A stretch of DNA of 64,000 nt from Prunus persica (lineage: Eukaryota > Streptophyta > Magnoliopsida > Rosales > Rosaceae): positions 4,849,606 to 4,913,605 of the forward strand of contig NC_034016.1 in assembly GCF_000346465.2 (NCBI RefSeq). The letters are read 5' to 3'. Under the pieces are notes generated by a model. That model saw nothing but the letters and a program-made list of their open reading frames with translations. It made no database searches and had not been told where the DNA came from. The position numbers were made by a program, and so were the translations under genes. This document shows, piece by piece, positions 24,211 through 34,390 of the stretch (within the stretch, counting starts at the first letter, position 1; each line of letters begins with the position of its first letter).

Positions 24211-27200
24211 AAATAGGCTATAATTTGACATGTGAGGTAGTATAAATTTAAGATTGATCTCCGAGTCCCATCTACCCAAGTACCAAGTATTTAGGATCTC
24301 CCACCATGTAAGAATATAGCGGAAGAACCAACTCTGATACCAAAACTGATGTAGTAGAAGAATGAGTTAAAGGAATATAAGAGAGATCCAGACTCACTCC
24401 AGCCTATGGAATCCCACCAAATGTTTACTGGAATCACTACAATAGAAATTAGAAAAATTACGGAATCGCACCAGCCTTGGAGTCACTCCGAGTCAACCCA
24501 AACTTTTCAAACGAACAGGAATCACAAGAACTTTCACTAACTTTTACTAAAGCTTGCTAAGTGCCCCTTTTATAGGCTCATTGGTACATAAATCTGAAAA
24601 AAGCCGCATTAATACACTTTGAAATTCTAAAAATATAATCTATCACACTTAATACACTAATCATGTGATGTCAATGAATCTCAAATGTATGTGTAAATTG
24701 CATTTATTACACAAAAATTCTAAAAACATAATCTATCCCACCTACTACACTAATCATGTGAATTCAATGAACCTCAAATGTATGTGTAAATTGCACTTAT
24801 CACACAGAAGAGTACCCATAATTATATGCTTGTTCTTGGATGGGCTTTATTTATTATCCTTTGAACTTAGTTCCTACAACACTATCAATCATTAAGATTA
24901 CGTAAGTTTTGAATCCCTCCACTTACCTGAATTTGAGACCATTATTTGCTTCTGTCCTGTAGTCCATCTCCTGCATTCAATGTGATTTACCTGTATTCAA
25001 TTTGAAGTTCTAAGAATAAACCTTATACAACCAAAAAGGATATCTTAGATAACAGAAAGATGTTCAGGGAATTAAAAAAAGGAAAGGAAATGTAAGCAAG
25101 TAGGCATAGTAACACGTGACAAACAAAGTATCACATTCAAGGGATGCTGCTGAAAATTTCAGTGCAGTTCAGACAAATTTTTCACACGATGCAAATTTGT
25201 CCATTCATGCTAATAATGTCACTGCAGCATGTTTCTGGCAAGAGTATATTTGTAGTTGAATCGTGAGTTTTGAAGATGTTAAGAGCATAAAAATAATGCC
25301 TATCTTCTTTTCAAAATGATGATGATAATAATAATAATAATAATAATGCTTAACCCACATTCCAACAGCTTAAGCTTTTGAAACAATGAAAAACTCAAAT
25401 ATCATTTCTGAGAGCATCCACAATGATGCTCTCTATTTCTTAGCTAAAAATATAAGAAAGCTATTTTAGGAGCTCTCTAAAAAATTTCAACTCCAACCAT
25501 ACTCCCTAATTTGGAGAGTCATAAATGCTATAACTCTTTTTTGATTGGTCCATCTCTATTAAAAAATAAAATAAAAAATAGTTAGCATTAAATAAAAGTT
25601 TGAAATACTCATTAAATAAAGCAGCATTAAATTATAGGGAGCCACTAGGAGTCCTTTCTCTCTCCTCAGATTTAGGAGCTCCTAGAGGACTCCCTATTTT
25701 AGGAGGTGGATAGGGAGCATGGTTGGAGTTGCATTTTTATGATTCCTCCCTAAAATTTGTCTAAGAAGGTGGTTTAGGGAGCCCATTGTGGATGCTCTGA
25801 GTGCAACATCCTGAGTTCACATCGATAAAACTGCAATCTCGCAATTTACACTGGGTTCCACATTTTGGGCCCTCTAGAGGTGAGAGAGACCCGCAAGTGA
25901 TAGGGGCGTTAGAATATAAAAATAACACGTGGTCCACATTCTAATTGTCATAGTTTGAAAATATTATTTTGCCACATTCTAACAGTTAATCTTTAGGAAA
26001 TAGTGGTAAACCAAGAAAAGTTATCCAAAGACATCCATTATTTGTGTATGCTATAGTCACTTCAATGAGAAAGCATATAAACAAAAACAAAGAGGAAAAA
26101 AGAAAATAAAAATCCTTGTTCAGTATCTGGTTGCTAGTATACTTTATTTTTCTTTTTCATATCTTTTGATCAGATGTCAACAGTGATAACATATACTTTG
26201 AAACATCAAAGTCCATAAGGTACATAAAGGGATAAATACATACCCGAAAGAGACTTGATGCCCATTCATCAACAACTGCCTGCATGTGAAGGTCATGTAT
26301 ATGTTATAAAAATCAAAAAGGCATAAAAGAACAATATAAAGAAAAGATATGCACATACACAGAGCGACCATACATTGATATGTACTAATGTTTCTCATAG
26401 ACATACCTCATAGAATAACTCTGGGATGGGTGCATAAATTTTCTTCTCATTCATACTAACTAGAGGGTGGTGCAATACTAGGTTACATGCTGCAACATTA
26501 CCTGAAGATCAGTGTTTAATTTTCTTATTCTCCTAAGTAGACCTGCTAGGAAACGCAAGATCAATATGTCTAAGGAAATAGCAGCTTGTACTCCGGGCCT
26601 TTGCACTTTGACTGCAACAACCTGTCCTGTACGACGAAGCCTAGCTTGATAAACCTAACATCAGAGAGAGAGAGATGAATTTGCACCGTCAAGATAAAAA
26701 AGGATGCCGAAAGTTAAGTTACATGGTCATGAACAAAGCATAAACAAATAAGACCTGTCCAAGGGAAGCCGCAGCTACAGGTTCGAGTGAGATCTCTGAA
26801 AAAAGCTCTTCTATTGGTAAACCTAGTTCTTGTTCTATTGTATTTATAGCAACTTCTGTAGAAAATGGAGATATTCGATCTTGCAACAGTGAGAGCTCAT
26901 CCAAATATGATGGTGGTATCAAGTCCTTAGAAAGGAAAAAGAAAAAATTAATAGGGTAACCAAAGCAACGGCTGAGGTAGACCCAGAAATCTTACATTTT
27001 GGAAAAGAACAAACTAAATTTTATGACTATCTTTTGCTCTGTTATTTTTCCAAGTAAAATATTTGAAGTACTTCACTGTAAGTTGGGTGGTGCCAGTCAA
27101 CTTGTTAGCAAGGAAACAATGAGATTTAAACATCCACTGATAAGACACAAAAGGGCAATTGTTTCTTCAACGATTTTCAATTACCATTCCGGTGCTAAGA

Positions 27201-28886
27201 GATGACACTCTTTCCTGGATAAGTGGCACTATTGAATTCCAGAACTTCATTTGAAAACAATGCAAATATTTCGACAACTAATAATACAACAGCATCCAAT
27301 GTATAAGGATTCATAAATTTCTCAGAGATTTCAGAGTTTTGATCAAGAATATCTATAAGAATTAACAATTACTTTGGCAACCAGTTTAACATGTCTGAAG
27401 AGAAACTGTCACCAAGGCATTCCAAAATATCCAAAAATTGAAAACATTAATTTTGGGAAAGTGCACTATATAAATTAAAAAGTGAGGGCAGAACATCCCG
27501 ATGCATATATGTAACTCTGCACAGCTGCATGTCATGAATATGTAGAGTTATTGAACCAAAGTAAGAAGACAACTTCAAAAAAAAAAAAAAAAAAAACCAT
27601 TTCAAATATAATACATCAAATGCAGAACTTCATAATCTTTTATATTTATCTTGTGCCTCCATTATTAGTACTAGCCAAACTCATAAGCTGGATCTAAATT
27701 CAGACTTTCGATGAAACAATTCCACATAATTTTAAACATGAGGTCTATAATATCAACTGCACTGCCTGCCTACCTGTATTGTGTTGCAAAGCCCCTATAT
27801 CTTTCACTACTACATTAATGCAGAAGAAGTGAAAACAAGAACAAAAATTCCAGAATTCACTAAAAACAGATAAAAAGGGAGAAGGCCCCTCCTAATTGAA
27901 TAAAAATTCCACCAGGAATGACTAATGACTAATGAGCACTAGTCAGACTCTTACACAAGCAATAGCCAAAAGTGTGGACAGACATTATAGTACATGCACG
28001 GAATGCTTTCAGCATAAAAAAGGAAATGTAGTTTGGGACTATCAATACCCAACTAGAGAAATATGCACAAACCATCATATTTTGATGACTGAAATGTCCT
28101 GACGTCAGAAAACCTTTAATTTCTTTTTTACTTTTTTAAGGAAGAGCACGCTTTAATGAGAAAGATTCCACTTACAGGTCGAGATGAGATGGCCTGAGCA
28201 ATTTTGATATATGCCTATAAGATTGAAAAAAATAATAATAATAAGAATTAACTAACAACTAGCTTAACCACAAAACAATAATACAAATAATCAAAAAATT
28301 GTAAGCAATTCAATAATGAAATGCATAAAAAGAGAGAAACAAGCATAACGCACAGGTCCAAGTTGCAGCAGTACTTGCCGAAGCTCTGCAGCTCTGACCT
28401 GCAAGCAAACGTATAAATCAACCATTTCCATTGCAGACTATTAAAAATTAATAAATACCCAAAAGTTTCGCAATTTCATTTCAGAACAGAGCAGAATTAA
28501 AGATTGACCTCGAACATTTGGTCAGAGCGCTCCATTAGGTTATCAATGTAGCGAAACGCGAACCACTTTCCAAAGGTGAGACCAGTCTGGAAGAGCCGGC
28601 GAAGAAGAATCAGCGGCCTCCGCCTGTAAATGGCGCCAATTTTGGAGATGTCATAGTCTTCTATGGAGTTGGCATCGGAATTACTGAGCTCGAAGAGGTA
28701 GCCCGACTTATTCGTGAAGGCGTCGACTTCGACGAGGTCGTTTCCGGCGGCGCATCGGAAAAGAGAGCGGCGACGACGAGGACGGGGGCGAGGGGAGGAG
28801 GAGGAAGAGAATAATCGGAGGTGTTTGGGTGTGGTAGTGGAAAGGAAGGAGGAGGAGAGAGGAGGTGAGGGAAGGCGAAGAAGCAT
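16546..28886 (-). CDS. ABC1K3: ABC1-like atypical kinase, chloroplast (ABC1K3-like), 21 exons, 711 aa
   Basis: Exons (minus): 28886-28509, 28398-28354, 28214-28176, 26925-26755, 26654-26502, 26279-26244, 24970-24927, 23705-23615, 23231-23190, 23060-22952, 22449-22335, 22240-22191, 22059-21981, 21249-21199, 20768-20627, 20499-20455, 20275-20180, 20078-20037, 19088-18906, 17657-17538, 16650-16546; total 2136 nt. The first about 55 residues are Ser/Pro/Arg-rich with few acids, a typical plastid transit peptide. UbiB/ADCK motifs appear in order: [11 protein letters not shown], Ala-rich loop VAAASLGQ (204-211), VAVK lysine (227), HADPHPGN (350-357) and DFG (370-372). ABC1K3 acts at plastoglobules and affects prenylquinone/tocopherol metabolism in Arabidopsis, and its length is the same as I recall. 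An in-frame ATG at 28976 would add 30 residues; 28886 is preferred for the transit peptide. Confidence 0.93.
21600..21812. other. acidic-repeat coding-like fragment inside ABC1K3 intron 13
   Basis: The plus strand at about 21700-21808 reads as an open frame rich in Asp and Glu ([18 protein letters not shown]) ending in TAA. It does not belong to the ABC1K3 model and I recognise no family. It may be a captured exon fragment or simple GAT/GAA-rich DNA. Confidence 0.25.
24146..24208. repeat. (GA)31 microsatellite in ABC1K3 intron 7
   Basis: A long uninterrupted GA run in the intron between exons 7 and 8. Confidence 0.95.
24331..24881 (-). mobile_element. LTR plus Met-tRNA primer-binding site in ABC1K3 intron 7
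   Basis: On the minus strand an LTR of about 534 bp starts TGTTGTAGGAAC (24881) and ends CTACATCA (24348). It is followed within a few bases by TGGTATCAGAGTTGG, the primer-binding site complementary to initiator methionine tRNA. No second LTR or coding domain was found, so it is a truncated element. It sits in the same transcriptional orientation as ABC1K3. Confidence 0.7.
24616..24806. repeat. tandem pair of about 95-100 bp inside the LTR
   Basis: The block beginning AAATTCTAAAAA and running through AATCATGTGA..CAATGAA..CTCAAATGTATGTGTAAATTG is present twice in direct orientation with a few substitutions. Confidence 0.8.
25412..25797. mobile_element. PIF/Harbinger-like MITE in ABC1K3 intron 6
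   Basis: The termini are GAGCATCCACAAT and its complement ATTGTGGATGCTC. TGA is found on both sides (25409-25411, 25798-25800). The interior contains further inverted pairs (CTCCAACCAT.. and ..ATGGTTGGAG). TGA is off the usual TWA target, so the superfamily call is less firm than that of the 12162-12583 element. Confidence 0.8.
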
Positions 28887-28976
28887 TGTTTTTTGGAGGG
28901 GAAGTGAAGAAGTGAAGGAGAAATGTGAGTATGGGAATTGGAATTTGAAAGGTGGTGTTTGTTGAATTTCAACCAT

Positions 28977-30033
28977 TCATGTCATGCAAGTAATGCTCAT
29001 GCTTTGTGTATGAACGAATGTTGAGTGTTGTTGTCTCGTCTCCAAGTGAACGTTGCTTTTGCGTGGCCGTTTTGGTTTTTTGGATGAGGGTCTTTTTGTG
29101 GTCCATAACCCATAATCTCAAAACTCTCTAAGAGAAAAACAAAATAACATTCAACTAAGACTTTAAAAGAGTTCAAAAGTCTAGGTGTATTTAATTAAGA
29201 TTTTAACCTTTCGTTTGAATGAGGGAAAATAACTCAAAATTGAGCTAAAAGTCAAAAATTGAAGAGGAGAAATTGACATTTCCTTGTTTGGCAACTTAAG
29301 TGTAGAATTTATTAAATGACAAGGAAAAGAACTGTGGAAATTGGGGCATCAAATTCCCAAGTTTAATATCCACCAATATAGGTGTCATTCCACAATTTCT
29401 ATGGTGCCATTTACAAAATTCCGTCATTTACAAAATTGACATACATAAATCCAAACACTGAAATCTTTGCTAGACATTGAAATGATGGAAATCTAAATTC
29501 TTTCATTTTAGAATTCCATATAATTTTCAATAACTTCATCCAAACAAAGGAGTTTGTAAAATTTAGTTGTATTCAATTTTTAAAAAATACATCAAAATCT
29601 AGGGGTATTCAAAAAGTTATTTATTTTGAAGGAATTAATGATTTGCCCAATTTCGTTAAAATTTAAAGTGGTAAGTATAAATAGAAAAGGCCTTAACAAA
29701 TATGTCAACCCTAAAAACTTTGAACATGTTTTCCAAAACGTACGTTTTTGTAAAGTGGAGGTAAAAAAAAAATTTCTTTTTCTCTACGCTTTCATATTTG
29801 TATTATCTTTTGATACCCTATCGTATGGTTGATAGTCTTTGAATAGTTGTTGTCGCTGTACATATATCCATGTACAGAAGCATCCCAATTATTTTTTCTA
29901 CTTTTCCTTCTTCTGTTTTTATTTTTTTATTTTTTTTATTTTGGTCGTGGATAACCATGGCGTCGTTTTCTGTATAGTATATATATGATGGCAAACCATG
30001 GCTAGATATATAGATTACTAATTACGAACTAGG

Positions 30034-30064
<31 letters not shown>

Positions 30065-30071
30065 CTAGGTG

Positions 30072-30118
<47 letters not shown>

Positions 30119-31956
30119 TAAACCATGGCGTCGTTTTCTGTACATTATTTCATATAGCAAGCATTCCTTTTTTTCTTTTTTTTTGTTATGCCTTTTCCAT
30201 CTTTATTTATTTATTAGTTGTTGTTATTCGGTGTTTGTTTTTATGTACAATATATATATATATGATAGCAACAAATATATATAATATTGCCCTTCTTTAT
30301 CAATCTACAATGTGTGTGTATATATAGTCCACGCCAAAAGGTAAAAATAATCTTCTGTTTTTTTTATTTTTATATGAACTAATTAAAGATTGCATGTATT
30401 ATCTAGTAACATTATAAATGAGAGATTTATAAGGAAAAGGAAAAACACCTTATAATCCATGAACCTCGAAAGAGAGCAATATGTTGTTAGAACTAATAGT
30501 TGATGTTGCCAACCGTGGATGGCGCGATTCTAATGATTTGCTAAGCAAACAAATAGTAGAAAGCAAGATACTTCATGTTCCTAATGAAAAATGCGTTCCT
30601 TAAAATATTACCTGAAGAGCACTCAGAATGGATACTATACAAAACATATGTTCTTTTTTAATTTTTTTTTATGTATAATGTTTGAACGTTGTGTATTTGT
30701 AAATGTACTTTTCTATTTTGAAAATATGGAAAAACGATAAACATCCCCAAAAAAAAAAAAAAAACTTTAGAAATCTACTCAACTCTTTTAAAATCTATGA
30801 AAAAACTCTAACAAACACCATTCAAATCAATTCAAGAATTCAGTCAAACTCTATGTGGAGTTTATACAAATCAATTGAAATATATTGAACTCTATAAACT
30901 TAATAACTCCATTGAACTCTTTTAAAATCTTAACTGAATACACCCACCTAAAAAAGAAAATATTCATAATTGACATCACACCCGGTCAGATCGCACAAAT
31001 CAGCCGATTTTAACTATAATTGACGGTTTGATTTGGTTGATTTTGTATTTGGTTTGAGAAGGACGTGTTCTCTATAAACAAAGCCAGTCCATTGATTTTG
31101 GATAAATAAAAAAATGAGACCTTTCATGTTCAATATTTACCTTATTTTGAACAAAAAATGAAATTAAAAATTTCAAGCTTAGGTGTTAAGTTTGTTTGTT
31201 TATGTAAAATAGGCCCATTATATGAAAAGTAAAGAAAAAAATCCAAATTTTTTTAGAATCAAGCCCAAAAAGCATCACTTACATACATAAAAGACATATT
31301 TTGCTATCGTATCTCTTGAACTAAAAGGTGTTTTTTTTTTAGGGCCTTGCATCGTTGCCCAATTGTCTGATTAAAAATGGACAAAACTATTGTAACTGAT
31401 TAAAAATAAGTTAAATCAGTTAATTTTGGGCGGATTAAATTGGATCTTGAACTTGAACACCGTATATGAGTTTTAGCTTTTAAAATGTTAGATTTCAAAA
31501 TTAGAAAATGGCGCATCTTTGTACAGAATGATAACAGACTCTAGAATCGGACATATAACTACTAGGTAAATTATTAACCAAATCGCCAACAATTGGCTGG
31601 ATTTGTCTTTCCTTTTTTACTTGTCACTGGATTTCTCTGAGATAAGTTTCATGCTTTCATGTAGTTGATTTGGTGTTTATTTATTGTTGTTGGAGAAATG
31701 TTTTAAGTTTGAGGTGGTGTATGCTATTCCGAAGCCTTCAACATAGGCTGAGTTTCAGGTGCCAAGAATTTGTTGTATTTTACTTTATGATGGACTCTTT
31801 GCAATTCAGTTAGCGTGACATAAAAAATTAAAAATTAAATAAATAAATAAATAAATAAAAGTTCGTGGTAGATGGAAAATATCCTTCTCAAAGCACAAAA
31901 AAAACTTTATCCATTTCGACTATAAAAAAAAGCCCTTAATTCTACAAGAGAGCTCA
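28977..31956. other. intergenic, AT-rich, with MITE-like inverted ends
   Basis: No gene is seen. The TGTATTTAATTAAGATTTTAA segment at about 29187 and the complement of TAAAATCTTAACTGAATACA at about 30926-30947 look like inverted ends of an old composite element. A smaller one (ends CCTTTCGTTTGAATGA / CATCCAAACAAAGG, about 29209-29549) is nested at its left. The phrase ACCATGGCGTCGTTTTCTG occurs twice (about 29954 and 30122), flanking mixed (AT)n and (GA)n runs at 30030-30120. Confidence 0.35.
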
Positions 31957-32425
31957 CTAGGCCACATCAATGGTTCTAACATCTTTTGGGTTCTGCTCTG
32001 CGTCCTTCTTCGGAACTGTTACGTTCAGCACCCCGTTTTCGAGTCCGCATTTGATCTTATCCGAGTCAGCATTCTTGGGCAGCCAAAACCGCCTCACGAA
32101 ACTGCCAAGCTGCCTCTCCACGCGGTGCCACTTGTCTTCAGTCTTCTCCTGCTCCTGAACCCTCTGCCCGCGTATTTGCAACATGTTGCCGTCCTCCACG
32201 TGGACCTTCACGTCCTCTTTTTTCACTCCTGAAATTGGAGCACAATCGTAACAGGTCTAGTATAGTATTTGCGAACTCACACCAGGGTGACACTAGTGCA
32301 CACAACCCTACTGCACAACCCACTGTAGCCGCTTCTTTTTCTTTCATTTTTTTTTCTAGCATATATATATGCACCGATTTTCTACTCTCTCAAAATGTAC
32401 AAAATAAATACGAAAACAAAAACAA

Positions 32426-32476
<51 letters not shown>

Positions 32477-32731
32477 TATCACATATATGTTGATTTATAA
32501 AAACTACAAACCAGGAAGATCAGCAACAAAGATGTGAGCGTTGTCGGTCTCACGCCAATTAACATGAGCATTAGCGACAGCAGAGGTTTCATCACCGCCG
32601 CCTTGTTCTTCCCAGTCAGATATTCCTAAGCCGAAAGGGTCCCACGCTTCAGACCCAAACCACGGCTCAATCCACCCTCCTCCTCCTCCTACTCCTCCTC
32701 TACGCCCTCCTCGCCGCCACGGCCCCAACAT
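31957..32731 (-). CDS. class I-like small heat-shock protein (HSP20), 2 exons, 163 aa
   Basis: Exons (minus): 32731-32512 and 32228-31957 (492 nt). The Gly/Trp-rich N-terminal arm (about 1-50) is followed by the alpha-crystallin domain. It starts HVNWRETDNAHIFVADLPG and includes KKEDVKVHVEDGNMLQIRG and the signature GVLNVTVPK. The last residues give I-D-V in place of the usual C-terminal I-x-I, still I-x-V type. ATP-independent holdase of the cytosol is the family role; no organelle signal is seen. The single intron lies just after the conserved PG, and class I members normally lack introns. The intron carries a (GA)22 run. A TATA-like TATAAATA is about 106 bases upstream. Confidence 0.9.
32429..32473. 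repeat. (GA)22 microsatellite in sHSP intron
   Basis: A perfect GA run on the plus strand that lies wholly within the sHSP intron. Confidence 0.95.
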
Positions 32732-32836
32732 ATATGCTTCAGAACGACGACGTTCTTAACCCTCCCTTCACCAAATTTGGATATTGACTAGATTTCTTAC
32801 ACTCTTCGCTGAAGAAGCTCAAATAATTAGGATATT

Positions 32837-32844
32837 ATTTATAG
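32837..32844 (-). promoter_or_regulatory. TATA-box candidate of the sHSP gene
   Basis: TATAAATA on the minus strand, about 106 bases upstream of the start codon. I did not find a clean series of nGAAn heat-shock elements next to it. Confidence 0.5.
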
Positions 32845-32953
32845 TAATTTATCTGGAGGAGCTCAACATGTGGAGATTATTATGGGCATGCATAGGTGTC
32901 ACAATGTCCTTCCTAGCGGTGTGATGTTGGTGCCACTTGTTTTTTAACATTGC

Positions 32954-32981
32954 CACGTGCTTCTTCTTCTCTTGCCACGTG
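32954..32981. promoter_or_regulatory. paired G-boxes upstream of sHSP
   Basis: Two CACGTG palindromes (32954-32959 and 32976-32981), each preceded by TGC, lie 22 bases apart and about 220-250 bases upstream of the sHSP start. Such G-boxes bind bZIP/bHLH factors in plants. Function here is inferred. Confidence 0.45.
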
Positions 32982-34390
32982 TGAGAAAAAAAATGTTAAC
33001 AAAATAATTAAACTATTTCTTTTTCTGGCAGGAAAAAAAATAAAAGAGAAAACACTTTTCTATACCCACTTGCATGATGGGCCAAGCCGAATGAAGAAGC
33101 CTCGATTTGGTGCCAATGGCAATTGTTTAGCAGAAGCCCAACTCAAAATCTTTCCTGACTTGGCGTGCAAGTATGGCAACCTATCAATTAAACCGTCAAT
33201 ATAATCTATAATATATATAAAGGCAGGATGCCTTAAAAGTGAAATATTTAAAGTTCTAACAATTGTCATTGGTTAATATTTAACATAATACACTTAATTA
33301 AACAGGGATAAACTGGTACATTCACAATTTTAAAAATTCAAATAAATAATAAATAAAATTAGAAAAGAACATACACAGTAGTTGTTCATAAAAATATAAG
33401 ATCATTTTTACTCACTCGTTTAATCAAATGTGTAGTGACAAATCAAACCCATTACAAGATCATTTGAGACACATCTTTACCTTCAAAAAGGTAGTTGGTA
33501 GGATTTTGAGGATTCCAACAGCAGGTTCCATTTTCTAATGATTCAAGAAACCAACTTCAAGATGAAACCGAGTGCAAAGAGACATTAACCCACAAGGTGT
33601 CAACATCAGTAGGCTTCAAAGCACCTCTTGAACAAACTCATTTTTTTTTTAAATTATAAACAAAAGGGTCCAACCTTGCATCAGAGAGAAGACTAAATCA
33701 ATTATCTACATGTACAAAACCGGCACACAGATAAAACAACGGTGGAGGAGACAGAGACCCGCGTTGAATATAATAATTTTATTATCCTCCCAATCTTCAA
33801 CCCATCTACAAATTGTACATCTTTTCGTTGTCGTCTTTGTAGTTTGTATTAACTGGCTTGTACTTTTCTGTTGAAACAAAGATGCTCGTGAGTCTCGTCA
33901 CCAAACACCTCATTAAGATAAGTACAAGAGCCCCATGCCCCCCTCCGAACACACACACACACGCGCATAGACACAAGAAGATTTGTAAAGATTGTGGCAC
34001 CTATTTGACCTTGCAAAAATCAAGCAGTTGCCGCTAATCTAAATCGAGAGGATTAAAGCCATGTTCATTATACTCAGCAATATGAAAATAGTATGAAATT
34101 GTAGAGAATCAATATAGATGTTAGAATGGGCGTGGAAAGCCCAAAAAAAAAAAGAAAAAAAAGAATTAACTATAGTAAACCCCCTAAACTATGGGGGTTA
34201 GTAAAAACTCATACCCAATATTTATTTATTCATTTAATCAGTACACAAATTTTACGAAACCTTTTAAAATATACATTTGGTAGAAAAATTGTTAAAAATT
34301 CTGTTAATTATTGACATGACAAAACAGTGTGCATGAGTTTAATATATTATTATCTCCTCCATTTCTACGACCTCCATTGCCTCCCCCGAA
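32982..34390. other. intergenic between divergent sHSP and oxidoreductase genes
   Basis: The two flanking genes are transcribed away from each other. The spacer is AT-rich. At about 34160-34320 the words AGTAAACCCCCTAAACTATGGGGG resemble an eroded MITE end. No gene is seen. Confidence 0.4.

Noticed and set aside
28714..28965. Plus-strand Arg/Glu-rich frame opposite ABC1K3 exon 1
   Set aside because: It is the antisense of the Ser/Pro/Arg-rich transit peptide codons and has no other support.
30481..30603. Short plus-strand frame starting MLLELIVDVANRGWRD
   Set aside because: It is about 40 codons with no recognisable domain and no splice context, so I could not separate it from chance.
32732..32900. 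Canonical heat-shock elements in the sHSP promoter
   Set aside because: Only spaced TTC/GAA words with wrong spacing (for example TTCGCTGAAG) were seen. Not enough to call an HSE.
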